Positions 10,390-21,974 are shown, counted from the first letter of the stretch. The stretch is 64,000 nt of DNA from DATARH01 sp963773625 (GCA_963773625.1 CAVZCJ010000023.1:1-64000), one strand, 5' to 3'. The notes: generated from the sequence alone by a model not told the origin. A program made the numbers and translations.

Positions 10390-10497
10390 GGCTTCCTCCG
10401 CGAATGATCGTTGGCGAAAGCATGGCCGCGCATCGCCGTGCCGTAAACTTGAAAAATCCGGCTAAGATCGTCTTCAGCCACAAGGGAGCCGAAGAAG

Positions 10498-11585
10498 ATG
10501 CTGTTCACGTGCACACCGCCCGGCACGCCCATTCCCGGCCGCTTTCCCGGCCCGGCCGCACGCCCGCGGCAAATGGTTCACCATCGACATCCACTGCCAT
10601 GTCCGCAGCGACAAGGCGGCCGACATGGTCGAGGGCAACGAGGCGGTCTCGAAATGGTATCTCGAAACCGCCGCCAGCCCGCCAAGCCAGGCGCAGAACC
10701 GCGCCAATGGCGTGCGTACGATGGAGCAGGGCCGCTCGCCCGAGCAGCGCATCGCCGACATGGATCTGATGGGGATCGACATTCAGGCGATCTCGCCGGC
10801 GCCGCGTCAGACCTATTACGGCGCCGATCCCGATCTCGGCCTCGCCACGTCGCAGGCCTGCAACGATTTCATCGCCGAGATTTGCGGCAAGTATCCGGAC
10901 CGTTTCGTCGGGCTCGGCACGGTTCCGTTCCAGGCGCCCGACCTCGCGGTGCAGGAACTCGACCGGCTGCACAAATCGCTGGGCTTCCGCGGCATCGAGA
11001 TCATGACCCATGTCGCCGGCGAGGATTTGTCGGCCGAGAAGTTCCGCAAGATTTTCGCCCGCTGCGAGGAGCTCGGCCTGCTCATTTTCATGCACCCGGA
11101 CGGGTTCACCGAGGCGCGGCGCTTCCACGACCATTACTTCGCCAATGTCATCGGCAATCCGCTCGACACGACCGTGGCGGTCCATCACCTGATCTTCGGC
11201 GGGGTGCTGCAGGATTATCCCAACCTCAAGATCGTCTGCGCCCATGGCGGCGGTTATCTGCCGGCCTATTCTGGCCGCATCGACCACGCCGCCGCGGCGC
11301 GCCCCGACACCTGCACGCACCTCCATCACATGCCGACGACGTACCTGAAACGGCTCTATTTCGATGCGCTCGTCTATACCCACCACCAGCTGCAATACCT
11401 GGTCGAGGAATACGGCGCCGACCACATCCTGGTCGGCACCGATTACCCCGCCGATATGGGCGAGGTCGATCCGATCGGCTTTATCGAAGGCGCCAAGAGC
11501 CTCGACGACAACGAGCGGCGGGCCATCCTTGGCGGGAACGCTGCGCGGCTGCTCAATCTCGAAGATGCCGGTAAAGCGCGGCTGA
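10498..11585 (+). CDS. Amidohydrolase-2 (ACMSD-like metal-dependent hydrolase), frameshifted
   Basis: A TIM-barrel metal hydrolase/decarboxylase of about 360 residues. After a +1 step near 10568 the N-terminal metal motif FTIDIHCHV appears. Later come IEIMTHVAGED, LIFMHPDGFTEARRF, IVCAHGGGYLPAYSGR and the C-terminal VGTDYPADMGEVDP, in the order and spacing of ACMSD-like amidohydrolases that decarboxylate or hydrolyse aromatic acids. A final +1 after EDAGKA ends the protein at TGA 11583. Without that shift the frame would run into the membrane protein that follows. An AAGAAG sequence precedes ATG 10498. Confidence 0.8.
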
Positions 11586-11593
11586 GCCCCGCG

Positions 11594-12184
11594 ATGTCGC
11601 CTCGGTGGTGGTTTCTCGGCCTCGGAGCGTTGAGCGGCCTCCTTGCCGCCGGCAGTGTCGTCTTCTTTCATCTGGGCGATGTCGCCGCGCCTGAGGTGGC
11701 GGGGTATTGCTTTGGTCTGCGCGTGTCGAGCCGCTGTGAAGGGGTCGATGGCACGCTGTATCTGTTTCCAGGAGCGATCTTCGGGGTTCTCTTCGCCGCG
11801 ATGCGAAGTAGCCGCGCCCCGATGGGTATTGGCCGGTTCATCGCCTTTGCGTTCGCCTCGGGTCTCGCCAATGCAGTGGCGGTGTTCGTATGCGTTTGGT
11901 TGACCGATCGGCTGGGAGATGCGCTCGACATCAGCTTTCTTAATCTGCCGATGGCAATCGCCGGGGCGATCGCCGGTGCGGTAGGAGGGGCGCTACTGGG
12001 TGGAGCGGCCGCCGCCTTGTTCCCAGGACTTCGGCTGACCCGGTCAATAATCGCCGCGTCGGCACTGGGCCTGCTGGTGCCGCTGGTCGTGGTTTGGGAG
12101 GTCGCGGGGGTCTTCCTCTTCTACATCGTCTGGCAGGCCGGCTACGCCGCGGCGCTGGCGTCGAGCCTGCCAGACGAGGCCTAG
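11594..12184 (+). CDS. Multi-pass membrane protein of unknown function
   Basis: About 196 residues with roughly five or six hydrophobic helices: FLGLGALSGLLAAGSVVFF, LFPGAIFGVLFAAM, FIAFAFASGLANAVAVFVCVW, AIAGAIAGAVGGALLGGAAAA and LGLLVPLVVVWEVAGVFLFY. No known motif is seen. The frame is continuous with the amidohydrolase upstream only because that gene's stop is masked by a shift; ATG 11594 right after TGA 11585 is the natural start. It ends 5 bp before soxB. Confidence 0.6.
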   Translation: MSPRWWFLGLGALSGLLAAGSVVFFHLGDVAAPEVAGYCFGLRVSSRCEGVDGTLYLFPGAIFGVLFAAMRSSRAPMGIGRFIAFAFASGLANAVAVFVCVWLTDRLGDALDISFLNLPMAIAGAIAGAVGGALLGGAAAALFPGLRLTRSIIAASALGLLVPLVVVWEVAGVFLFYIVWQAGYAAALASSLPDEA

Positions 12185-12189
12185 AAGCG

Positions 12190-13444
12190 GTGCAGCGCTA
12201 CTCCTTCGCCGCGCTGGCCCGGCATGCGCTGACGGGTCACCGCAGGCTGGAAGCCGCTGTGGCGCAAGCCGGCCCCGAAGCCGCGCTACCAGATCGTCAT
12301 CATCGGCGGCGGCGGGCACGGGCTCGCCACCGCCTATTACCTCGCCAAGGAGCACGGCATCCGCGACGTCGCGGTGTTGGATAAGGGCGCGGTCGGCCTT
12401 GGCAATACCGGACGCAACACGACGATCATCCGCTCGAATTATCTGTGGGACGAAAGCGCCCGACTCTACGAACATTCGCTGAAGCTCTGGGAAGGCCTGT
12501 CGCGCGAATTGAACTTCAACCTGATGCTGTCGCAGCGCGGCGTGCTGAACCTGGCACATACGCTGGCCGACGTGCGCGAAGGGGTGCGCCGGGTCAACGC
12601 CAACCGGCTCAACGGCATCGACGCGGAATGGCTGGAACCGGCCGCGGTCAAGCGGTTCTGTCCCGATCCTCAGCATCGACCGCGACGCGCGTTACCCGGT
12701 GCTCGGCGCGACCTTGCAGCGGCGCGGCGGGGTGGCGCGGCACGACGCGGTCGCCTGGGGCTATCGCGCGCGCCGCCGACGCGCTGGGCGTCGACATTAT
12801 CGAGAATTGCGAGGTGACCGCGATCCGCACCGCGGGCGGCCGCGTCGGCGAGGTCGAGACGACGCGCGGCACGATCGTCGCCGACAAGGTCGCGATCTGC
12901 GCCGCCGGGCATTCCTCGGTGCTGGCGGCGATGGCCGGGGTGCGGCTGCCGCTGCAGAGCCACCCGCTGCAGGCGCTGGTGTCCGAGCCGGTAAAGCCGG
13001 TGCTCGACTGCGTCGTGATGTCGAACACCGTGCACGTCTATGTCAGCCAGTCGGACAAGGGCGAACTGGTCATGGGCGCCGGGATCGACGCTTTCAACTC
13101 CTATGCCCAGCGGGGCTCCTTCCACATCATCGAGGCGCAGATGGCCGCCGCGCTCGAGCTGTTCCCGATTTTCTCGCGGCTGAAGATGATGCGCAGCGTG
13201 GGCCGGCATCGTCGACGTCGCGCCCGACGCCTCGCCGATCATCGGCAAGCTGCCGGTCGCGGGGCTCTACATGAACGGCGGCTGGGGCACCGGCGGGTTC
13301 AAGGCGACGCCGGGCGCCGGCCATGTTTTCGCCCACACGATCGCGCGCGACGAGCCGCACCCCTTGGCCGCGCCGTTCGCGCTCGATCGCTTCACCACCG
13401 GCGCGCTGGTCGACGAGCACGGCGCGGCGGCGGTGGCGCATTGA
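12190..13444 (+). CDS. soxB: Sarcosine oxidase beta subunit, frameshifted
   Basis: Catalytic FAD subunit of heterotetrameric sarcosine oxidase, which oxidises N-methylglycine to glycine. GTG 12190 begins VQRYSFAALARHALTGH. The dinucleotide fold reads IVIIGGGGHGLATAYYLAKEHG, followed by the conserved NTGRNTTIIRSNYLW and LMLSQRGVLNL. Near the end come GIVDVAPDASPIIGKLPV and GLYMNGGWGTGGFKATPGAGH. Four +1 steps are needed (near 12249, 12667, 12763 and 13201). The length after repair (about 417 residues) is normal for the family. It is the first gene of the soxBDAG operon. Confidence 0.88.
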
Positions 13445-13445
13445 C

Positions 13446-13740
13446 ATGCTTCTGATCCCCTGCCCGTGGTGCGGCGAGCGCGACGAGATCGAATTCCGCT
13501 ATGGCGGCGAGGCGCATATCTCGCGCGCCGATCCCGATGCGGTCGATGACGCCGCCTGGGCCGACTATCTCTACATGCGCAACAATCCGAAGGGCGTCTT
13601 CGCCGAGCGCTGGGTGCACCAGGCCGGGTGCCGGCGCTGGTTCAACCTGCTTGCGCGACACCGTCTCGCATCGCATCGTCGCGGTCTACAAGATCGGCGG
13701 GAAGCCGCCCAGCCCTGGGTCGCACGGCGGCGATCCGTGA
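13446..13740 (+). CDS. soxD: Sarcosine oxidase delta subunit, one frameshift
   Basis: Zinc-binding small subunit of about 97 residues. MLLIPCPWCGERDEIEFRYGGEA carries the C-x-x-C pair, and the family's YLYMRNNPKG and ERWVHQAGCRRWFN follow with a third Cys. A +1 step near 13653 gives RDTVSHRIVAVYKIG. It starts 1 bp after the soxB stop, and its TGA overlaps the GTG start of soxA, so the three genes are translationally coupled. Confidence 0.88.
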
Positions 13741-16633
13741 CGCAACCGTTCCGTCTGCCCGAGGGCGGGCGTATCGACCGCAGCCGGACGCTCCGCTTCC
13801 GCTTCGATGGGCGTGAGTACAAGGGGCATCCGGGTGACACGCTGGCCTCGGCGCTGCTGGCGAACGGCGTGCGGTTCGTCGGCACGCAGCTTCAAGTTCC
13901 ACCGCCCGCGCGGGATCTTCGCCGCCGGGATGGAGGAGCCCTCGGCCCTCGTGCGGCTCGGCGACGAGCCGAACCAGCCGGGCGACCGACATCGCGCTTT
14001 TCGACGGGCCTCGTCGCCGACGAGCCAGCATGCCTGGCCGAGCCTCGCGTTTCGATCTGGCCGCGCCGGCCGGCTGGCTCGCGCCGCTGTTCCCCGCCGG
14101 GTTCTACTACAAGATGTTCTTCCGCTCGCCGGCGCTGTGGCAGCGCATTTGGGAGCCGCTGCTGCGCCGCATGGCCGGGCTCGGACGCGCGCCGCGCGAG
14201 CCGGATGCCGGCGCGCTACGACAAGACCCACGCGCATTGCGACGTGCTGGTCGTCGGCGGCGGACCGGCGGGTTTGGCGGCGGCGCTGGCGGCGGGCCGC
14301 ACGGGCGCCCGCGTCATCCTCGCCGAGGCCGAGCGCGAGCTCGGCGGGAGCCTGCTGCGCCGGCCGGGGCAGGTCGAGCCAGGTTGGGTCGAAGCGGCCG
14401 CAGCGGAGCTGGCGGCGCTGCCCGAGACGCTCGCGCTGACGCGGCACCACGGTGTTCGGCCGCTACGACAGCAACTATCTGATGGCGGCCGAGCGGGGCG
14501 CGCGGCCGCGGCTGTGGCATATCCGCGCCCGCCGCGTGGTGCTGGCGACCGGCGCCATAGAGCGCCCGCTGGTGTTTCCCGGCAACGACCGGCCCGGGGT
14601 CATGCTGGCGAGCGCGGTGGAGAGCTATGTCGAATCGCTTCGCCGTCGCGCCGGGGCATCGTGCGGTTCTCTTCACCAACAACGATGACGCCTATCACGC
14701 CGCCGCGGCTCTCAAGAGCGGCCGGGGTCGAGGTCGCGGCGATCGTCGATCTGCGCGCCGAGCCGGGGCCGGCGGCGCGAGCGCTCGTCGACGGCATCCA
14801 GGTCTTCTCCCAGCATGCGGTGGTCGGCACGATCGGGCGTCGGCGGCTCCGGCGCGTGACCTTCCGCTCGCTCGCTGGAGCGCGCGCTTCGAAAGTCGAC
14901 TGCGATCTGCTGGCCGTGTCGGGCGGCTGGAACCCCGCGGTGCACCTGTTCGCGCAGGCGGCGGGGAGCTTGCGTTATGACGAGACCCTCGCTGCCTTTG
15001 TGCCCGGCGTGGTAGAGCCGGAGATCGAACCGGTTGGCGCGGCCGGCGGCAGCTTCGACTTGGCCGCCTGCCTGGCCGAGGGCGCCGAGGCCGGGAAGCG
15101 CGCGGCGTCGGCTTGCGGATTTGGCGGCGCCGATCTTCCCTTCCCCGAGGTCGCGCCGGCATCTGAAGCGCCGGCTCAGGCCATGTGGCTGATCCCCTCG
15201 GGCGATAGCGGCCGGCGCAGCTTTGTCGATCTGCACAACGACGTCACCGCCGCCGACATCGCGCTCGCCGCGCGCGAAGGGTTTACCGCGATCGAGCACG
15301 TCAAGCGCTGGACCACGCTTGGCATGGGCACCGACCAGGGCAAGACCGGCAACATTCCCGGCCTCGCGTTGCTGTCGCAGCAGCTTGGCCGGGCCATCGC
15401 CGAGACCGGCACGACGACTTTCCGGCCGCCTTACGTGCCGGTCGGGTTCGGCCTGCTTGCCGGGCGCGAGCGCGGCCGGTTCTGCGACCCGGTCGGAGTC
15501 ACGCCGATGCACGATTGGCATGTCGCCGCCGGCGCGGTGTTCGAGGATGTCGGCCAATGGAAACGGCGCGCGCTATTATCCCGCGCCCCGGCGAGGACGA
15601 TGGACCAGGCGGTGCGGCGCGAATGCCTCGCCGCGCGCGACGGAGTTGCGGTGCTCGACGCCTCGACCCTCGGCAAGATCGAGGTGTCGGGGCCGGACGC
15701 GGCGCGGTTTCTCGACCGCATCTACATCAACCATTGGCAGAGTCTTGGGGTGGGCCGCTGCCGCTACGGCGTGATGTGCCGTGACGACGGCATGGTGTTC
15801 GACGATGGGGTCGGCACGCGGCTGGCGGAGGACCGGTTCTTCGTCACCACGACCACCGGCAATGCCGGCGCCGTGCTCGACTGGTTCGAGGAATGGCTGC
15901 AGACCGAGTGGCCCGAGCTGGACGTGTTTTGCACCTCGTTGACCGAGGAATTCGCCAATGCTGACGCTGGTCGGGCCGCGCTCGCGCGAGGTGCTGGCGG
16001 GGCTGGCGCCGGGGCTCGACCTCGCCGGTTTCCGTCACATGACGATGCGCGAGGCGGATGTCGCCGGTATCCCGGCGCGCATCTTCCGCGTCAGCTTTTC
16101 CGGCGAGCTGAGCTACGAGATCAACGTGCCTTCGATCCGCCGGGCTGGCGCTGTGGGAGCGGCTGATCGATGCCGGCGCCGTGCCCTACGGCACCGAGGC
16201 GATGCATGTGCTGCGTGCCGAGAAGGGTTACTTCATGGTCGGCCAGGAGACCGACGGGTCGGTGACGCCGATCGATCTCGGCCTCGTCGTCGCGCCCGAC
16301 AAGGATTTTCTCGGCCGCCGCTCGCTCAATCGCAGCGATTCCGCCCGCCTCGACCGTAAGCAGTTGGTCGGCCTGCTGCCCGACGATCCGAACGCGGTGC
16401 TCGCCGAAGGCGCGCAGCTGATCGCCGCGCCGAGCTCGACCGCGATGATCGGCCATGTGACGTCGAGCTATTTCGGCGCCCGGATCGGCCGCAGCTTTGC
16501 GCTGGCGCTGGTCGAGGGCGGTCGCGCCCGGCATGGCGAGCAGGTCTGGGCGTGGCATCTCGGCCGCGCATCCCCAGCGCGCATCTGCGCGCCGATGTTC
16601 TACGATCCGGAAGGCTCCCGCCGCGATGGCTGA
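13737..16633 (+). CDS. soxA: Sarcosine oxidase alpha subunit, heavily frameshifted
   Basis: Largest sarcosine oxidase subunit, about 960 residues after repair. In order: 2Fe-2S-ferredoxin-like start (FDGREYKGHPGDTLASALLANGV), dinucleotide fold (DVLVVGGGPAGLAAALAAG), GAIERPLVFPGNDRPGV, FAD-binding middle with LLAVSGGWNPAVHLFAQAAG, DLHNDVTAADIALAAREGF, TLGMGTDQGKTGNIPG, and a C-terminal aminomethyltransferase (GcvT-like) domain with YGVMCRDDGMVFDDGVGTRL and LRAEKGYFMVGQETDG. The latter transfers the methylene to tetrahydrofolate. At least fifteen single-base shifts occur, several only tens of bases apart (three between 15560 and 15602 return to the original frame). GTG 13737 overlaps soxD. Confidence 0.87.
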
Positions 16634-17156
16634 ATTGCCCTGTGCGCATCGCCGCTCGTGTACGATCGGCGTAGCCTGGGGCCGTTGCAGCCAGATCGGA
16701 CTGAGGCTCCGTCCGCACTTCCCGGCCTATCTCGCCGGTCTTCCGATACCGCTGGTGCCCAACCGCGTGGCGGCGATGGGGGCGGTGCGCGTGTTGTGGC
16801 TCGGTCCCGACGAATGGCTGGTGACGGCCGAGGGCGAAGCGCTCGACCTGCTGCCGCGGCTGGAGCGCGCGGTCGCCGGCCGCCGCGCCGCAGTGACCGA
16901 TCTGTCGGCGAGCCGGGTCGTTCTCGGACATCGCGGGCCGCGGCGCGCGCGCGCTTATTGCGGCAGGCTGCGGCCTCGACCTGCATCCGCGCGCGTTCGC
17001 GCCGGACCAGTGCGGGCAGACCTTGCTCGCCCGGGTACCGGTGATCCTCGACCAGCTCGATGAGACGCCGCGTTTATCGCCTGCTGGTGCGCCGGTCGCT
17101 ATGCGCGCTGGCTGGCGGATTGGCTGGTCGATGCGGCACAGGGTCTGGAGCGTTGA
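16626..17156 (+). CDS. soxG: Sarcosine oxidase gamma subunit, frameshifted
   Basis: Smallest accessory subunit of sarcosine oxidase, about 175 residues. ATG 16626 overlaps the soxA stop by 8 bases. After a poorly resolved N-terminus, LPIPLVPNRVAAMGAVRVLWLGPDEWLV is the family hallmark, then VTDLSASRVVL, and after a +1 near 16930 DIAGRGARALIAAGCGLDLHP. Two further shifts near 17072 and 17091 give RRSYARWLADWLVDAAQ-like sequence and the stop TGA 17154. It closes the soxBDAG operon, and a GC-rich hairpin follows. Confidence 0.78.
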
Positions 17157-17157
17157 G

Positions 17158-17183
17158 CCTCGCGCAAGGGGCTTTGCGCGAGG
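17158..17183 (+). terminator. Hairpin after soxG
   Basis: CCTCGCGCAA and TTGCGCGAGG form a perfect 10-bp stem with a 6-base loop, beginning one base after the soxG stop. There is no U-run, so it may be a rho-assisted terminator or an mRNA 3'-end stabiliser. Confidence 0.5.
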
Positions 17184-17246
17184 CGCCGGTTGCGGCCGGG
17201 CGAAAAGCATGGCTAACCTTATCATCAGTCAGCGAGGGAAGTGGCG

Positions 17247-18028
17247 ATGGCCGGGTGGAGCGAGCAGAACATCGATCTGGGTGGGCTGAAGCTGAGGATC
17301 GGGCGCGGCGGCAGCGGCCGCCCGGTCCTGGTGCTGCACCACGATATCGGCACGCTCGACAAGCTGCCGTTCTACGAGGCGCTGTCGGCCAGGTTTGACG
17401 TCATCGTGCCGGTTCATCCCGGCTTCGGCGAGGGTTCCGAACGGGCGGAGTGGTTGCGCCATCCGCGCGACATCGCGGCGCTGTATCAATGGCTGCTCGC
17501 CGATCTTGGGGTCGAGCGGCGCCAGCCTTGTCGGTCTCGGTTTTGGCGGCTGGATCGCCGCCGAGATGGCGGCGTTGGCGCCGCGCGATTTCCACCGGCT
17601 GGTGCTGGTCGGGGCGATGGGGATAAAGCCGCCCGAAGGCGACATCGCCGATCAGGCGATCGTCAGCTACATCGATTACGCCAAGGCCGGGTTCCACGAC
17701 CCGAAGGCGTTCGAACGGGTCTATGGCGACGTTTCGACCGACCAGCTGGTCAATTGGGACTTGTGCCGCGAGATGAGCTTCCGCGTCGCCTGGAAGCCGT
17801 ACATGTACAACCCCAGCCTGCCGCACCTCTTGGGCGGGGTGAAGGCGCCGGCGCTGGTCGTCTGGGGCGACGACGACAAGATCGTGCCGAGAAGCGCCGG
17901 CGAGGTTTACGCCAAGGCGCTGCCGAAGGCGCGGTTCGAGATCGTCGCCGGCGTCGGGCCATTGCGTCGACATGGAACAGCCGGACGCGCTCGCCCGGCT
18001 CGTGACCAGCTTCGTCGAAGAGAATTAG
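17247..18028 (+). CDS. Alpha/beta-hydrolase fold protein lacking the nucleophile Ser
   Basis: About 260 residues from ATG 17247 (an in-frame GTG lies at 17241). LVLHHDIGTLDKLPFYEAL and VPVHPGFGEG are fold landmarks. The nucleophile elbow reads VGLGFGGW, so the Ser position of G-x-S-x-G is Gly. The acid (VVWGDDDKIVP) and His (GHCVDMEQPDAL) are present. Frame changes occur near 17519 (after GVER) and 17959 (after AGVG). The frame through the elbow matches conserved sequence on both sides, so the missing Ser is not caused by a shift. It lies 28 bp upstream of an LLM monooxygenase, probably in the same operon. Confidence 0.78.
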
Positions 18029-18056
18029 CTACGCCGAAAGGCGAAAGGAGACCGCC

Positions 18057-19299
18057 ATGCATGTGATGTATTTCACCGAGCAGCCGATGTCCGCGTACCC
18101 GGCCGATATCGGGCTGGAAACCGGCCATACCGCGCTGATGTTCTCGAACAAGCACTTCGATCCGGTCGCCGGCAGCCGGCTCTATAACCAGTACCTCGAG
18201 CATTACATCTACGCCGAGGAGCAGGGCGTCGAAGGCTTCATGCTCAACGAGCACCACAACGCGCCGTTCTGCATGCAGGCCAAGTGCAACGTCTTCGCCT
18301 CGATCCTCGCGGCGGTGACCAAGAAGGCGAAGATCGTCCTCCTTGGCAACCCGCTGCCACTCGGCCGAAAACCCGGTCCGCCTCGCCGAAGAGCTGGCGA
18401 TGATCGACATGATCTCGAAGGGCCGGCTGGTCTCCGGCTTTGTCCGCGGCGGCGGCCAGGAGCAGCTTGCCACCGGCGTCAACCCGGCCTTCAACCGCGA
18501 GCGCTTCGAGGAGGCGCACGACCTCGTCGTCGCCGCTTGGTCGCGCACGGGTCCGTTCCGCTGGGAGGGCACGCATTACCAGCACCGCGTCGTCAACCCG
18601 TGGGCGGTGCCGTTGCAGAAGCCTTATCCGCGCGTCTGGATCCCGGGCGTGCTGTCGAAGGAGACGATCATCTGGGCGGCGAAGCAGCGCTACCCCTACA
18701 TCGCGCTCAACACCTCGATCGAGGCGACCAAGAAGATCTGGAAGCTCTACGACGAGACCGCCCGCGAAGTCGGCTACGAGTCCGGTCCGGAAAACCGCGG
18801 CTACCTGCAGCAGGTGCATGTCTCCGACAGCGAGGAAAAGGCCGAGAAGAACGCCCGCCAGTTCCTGTGGATGCAGGGCGAGTTCACCGGCCTCGCGCAT
18901 CCGGTGTGGGCGAACCCGTCGGGCTATTTCTCGCCGACGCTGCGCCGCAACTTTGTCGAGTTCGCGGTCGGGCGGGCCGAGAACCCGCGCGGCCGCCCGA
19001 CCTTCGAGCAGCAGGTCGCCGACGGCCGCATCTTCTTCGGCACGCCGAAGACGGTCATTCCCAAGCTGCGCCGCGTGCTCGAGGAGACGCGCCCCTCGAT
19101 CTACGGCATCTGGGGCAATGACGGCACGGTCAGCGACGCCGACGCGCGCACCTGCATCCGGCTTCTGGGGCAGGAGGTCATGCCGGCGATGCGCGAGATC
19201 GGCAAGGAATTGGGGCTCAAGGACCCGTTCGAGCTGAACAGCCCGGTGCACCTCAAATACTCGACCGACGTCAAGCCGGTGCCGCAAGCGGCGGAGTAA
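18057..19299 (+). CDS. LLM-class flavin-dependent monooxygenase, one frameshift
   Basis: About 413 residues. AAAGGAGACC precedes ATG 18057. Conserved bacterial-luciferase-type features are EEQGVEGFMLNEHHNAPFCMQ, IVLLGNPLPL then (after a +1 near 18362) AENPVRLAEELAMIDMISKGRL, SGFVRGGGQEQLATGVNP and KIWKLYDETAREVGYE. The C-terminal FFGTPKTVIPKLRRVLEETRP is usual for the family. The substrate is unknown. It is paired with the nucleophile-less hydrolase-fold gene, suggesting oxidation followed by processing of one substrate. Confidence 0.83.
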
Positions 19300-19303
19300 C
19301 CTC

Positions 19304-20222
19304 CTATTCCGCCGGCCGGATGGGCGTTGGTAGCGGTTTGCGGCGGCGTCCTTCGGCGCGCAGCAGATAGAGTCCGGTCAGGGTGACGATCGCCGAGCCG
19401 ACGATGATCGGCACGGTCGGCAGCTCGCTCCACACGATAAAGCCGATGATCGAGCCCCAGATCAGCGCGGTGTAGTTGAACGGCGACACCGCCGCGGCGG
19501 GCGCGAGCGACAGCGCCAGGGTCGTCCAGTATTGCGACACGCCGCCGATCAGGCCGATCGAGCAGAACAGCAGGAAATCGACCGGCGTCGGCGTCACCCA
19601 GAAGAACGGCAGCGCGGGCAGCGCCATCAGCGTCATGAAGATCGCCGTCCAGGTGACGATCGAGGCCGAATGCTCGGTGCGGCAAAGGTCGCGCACGGTC
19701 AGCGTCCCGACCGCGTTGCACACCGCGCAGGTGATCGCGCCGGTGGCGCCGAGCGACGCTGCCGGCGCCGCTCGGATGCGCCATCACCAGCACCCCGACA
19801 AAGCCGACGCTGACCGCGATCCAGCGCTCGCGGCTCACCCGCTCCTTGATGATCGGGTAGGAGAGCGCGGTCAGGAACAAGGGCGCAGCGAAGGTCAGCG
19901 CCACGGCGTCGGCCAGCGGCAGCAGGTGATAGGCGAAGAACGAGGCGACATTCGACCCGCCCCAAATCACCGCGCGGCCGAACTGACCGCCGAGCCGGTT
20001 GGTGCGCATGACCTGCAGCCCGCCGGCGCGCATCACCAGTAAGAACGACGGCAGCAGCGCAATAAAGCTGCGAAAGAACACCAGCATCGGGATCGGGTAG
20101 GTCTGCGCCAGCCACTTGCCGATCGCGTTCTGGATCGAGAACAAGAACACCGACGCGAGCATGTAGAGGATGCCGAGCCGGATATTGTCGGGCCGGCTGG
20201 CCGGCGCTTCCGTCACCGGCAT
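19304..20222 (-). CDS. DMT (EamA) family transporter, one frameshift
   Basis: About 305 residues with ten predicted helices in two EamA repeats. Repeat one runs from GILYMLASVFLFSIQNAIGKWL to FVGVLVMAHPSGAGS, with FRSFIALLPSFLLVM. After a +1 near 19765, repeat two opens with GAITCAVCNAVGTLTVRDL and ends in GSAIVTLTGLYLLRAEGRR. The protein starts at ATG 20222 and ends at TAA 19304, only 4 bp from the convergent LLM stop. It is probably a metabolite exporter. Confidence 0.83.
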
Positions 20223-20234
20223 AGGTGGCGCGCG

Positions 20235-21974
20235 CTATAACGCGTCGGGGTCGAATCCGACGATGCTGGCGCCGCCCTTGATCGCCGGCAGCAGGCTCGG
20301 TGCGCGGGCGAGCTCGTGCTCGGCGAAAAAGCATGCGGTCGCGAGCTTTACGTCGGCGCGCGGGTGGTCGCGGCGTTTGGCTTCCACGGCGAGCCGCGCG
20401 AGCAATGCGCCCCCCAGAACCGTGCCGAAGAGATTGAGATAGGGCACCGCCCCAGCGGCGGCCAGCGCCGGGTCGGCTTCGACCAGATAGGCGGTCGCGT
20501 CTTCGAGCGCGGCAAGCCCGTCGGCGAGGCGCTGTTTCAGCGGCGCGAATTCGCCGGACAGCGCCGCCAGACCGGCCCTGAGCTCGGCGGACAACGTCGC
20601 GCGCCGCCTCGCCCCCGTCGCGCGCGAGCTTGCGGCCGACAAGGTCGCCGGCCTGGATGCCGTTGGTGCCCTCGTAGATCGCCGCGATGCGGGCGTCGCG
20701 CAGATGCTGCGCGGCGCCGGTCTCCTCGATATAGCCCATGCCGCCATGCACCTGGACGCCGGTCGAGGCGATCTCGATCCCCTTGTCGCTGCACCAGGAT
20801 TTGACGATCGGGATCAACAGCTCGGCGCGGCGCTGTGCCTTGGGGTCGCGCTGCGCCGCATCGATCGCCGCGGCGGCGAAATAGGCGAGCGCGCGGGCCG
20901 CCTCGGTGCCGGCGCGCATCGACAGCAGCATGCGCCGCACGTCGGGATGGTGGATGATCGGCGGTATCGCGCCGCCATTTCCCGTTGGGCGCGGCATGCC
21001 GATCGGCTGGCCCTGAACGCGGCTACGGGCATAGGCGAGCGCGGTCTGGTAGGCGCGCTCGGCGATGCCGACCCCCTGCACCCCGACCAAGAGGCGTTCG
21101 GTGTTCATCATCGTGAACATGGCTTCGAGGCCGCGATGCGGCTCACCGATGCGCCAGCCGATCGCCCCGCCATCCTCGCCGTAGGAGAGCACGCAGGTCG
21201 GCGAGGCGTGGATGCCGAGCTTCTCCTCGAGCCGCAAGGTGTGGATGTCGTTGCGCTCGGCCGGCTTGCCGTCGTGATCGAGGAGGAATTTCGGCACCAG
21301 AAATAGCGAGATGCCGCGGCTCCCCGGCGGCGCGTCGGGCAGGCGCGCCAGCACCATGTGGACGATGTTGTCGGAGAGGTCGTGGTCGCCGTAGGTGATG
21401 AAGATCTTCTGTCCGGTGATCCGGTAATGCTCGCCCCAGCGCGGGTCGCTTGCCGGCACCGCGCGGGCCTTGAGCGCGCCGAGATCGGAACCGGCCTGCG
21501 GCTCGGTCAGGTTCATCGTGCCCGGCCATTCGCCCGAGACCAGCTTGTCGAGATAGAGCCGCTTCTGCTTCGGGCGAGCCGTGCGTGCTGCAACAGCTCG
21601 ATTGCGCCGCTGAATTGAGCAGCGGGCACAGCGCCCAGCCCATGCAGGCCGAATTCCACATCTCGGTGAGCGGCACCGCCAGCGCCAGCGGCAGCCCCTG
21701 GCCGCCGATCTCGGGCTCGCAGGTGAGCCCGTTCCACCCGCCCTCGACGAATTTGCGGTAGGCCTCGCGAAACCCCGGCGGGGTGCGCACGACGCCGTTT
21801 TCGAGCACGCTGCCAATCTCGATCCCCGACGCGGTTGAGCGGCGCCAGTTCGTTCTCGGCGAACTTCGCCGCTTCGCCGAGCACCGCATCGGCGACCTCG
21901 GCAGCGTCCGGCGGCAGATCGCCGAGTGCGTCGAGCACGAGGCGCATGTCGGCGAGCGGCGCGGCGTAGGTCAT
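20235..21974 (-). CDS. Acyl-CoA dehydrogenase, long DmdC-type, frameshifted
   Basis: An FAD acyl-CoA dehydrogenase of about 578 residues, longer than the usual 380 because of an N-terminal AcdN-like extension and an extra C-terminal domain, as in 3-methylmercaptopropionyl-CoA dehydrogenases (DmdC). In order: MTYAAPLADMRLVLDALGDL, GGWNGLTCEPEIGGQGLPLAL, MNLTEPQAGSDLGALKARA, ITGQKIFITYGDHDLSDN, VQVHGGMGYIEETGAAQHLRD, AAIYEGTNGIQAGDLVGRKL, then after a shift near 20600 the tail to FDPDAL. Shifts also occur near 21840 and 21610. Substrate chain type is not decided by sequence. It abuts the DMT transporter gene (12 bp). Confidence 0.83.

Noticed and set aside
10625..12184. One long frame joining the amidohydrolase to a multi-helix membrane domain, which could be a fusion protein
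   Set aside because: A +1 step of the kind seen throughout the window ends the amidohydrolase at TGA 11585, and ATG 11594 begins the membrane protein. The fusion is probably produced by a masked stop.
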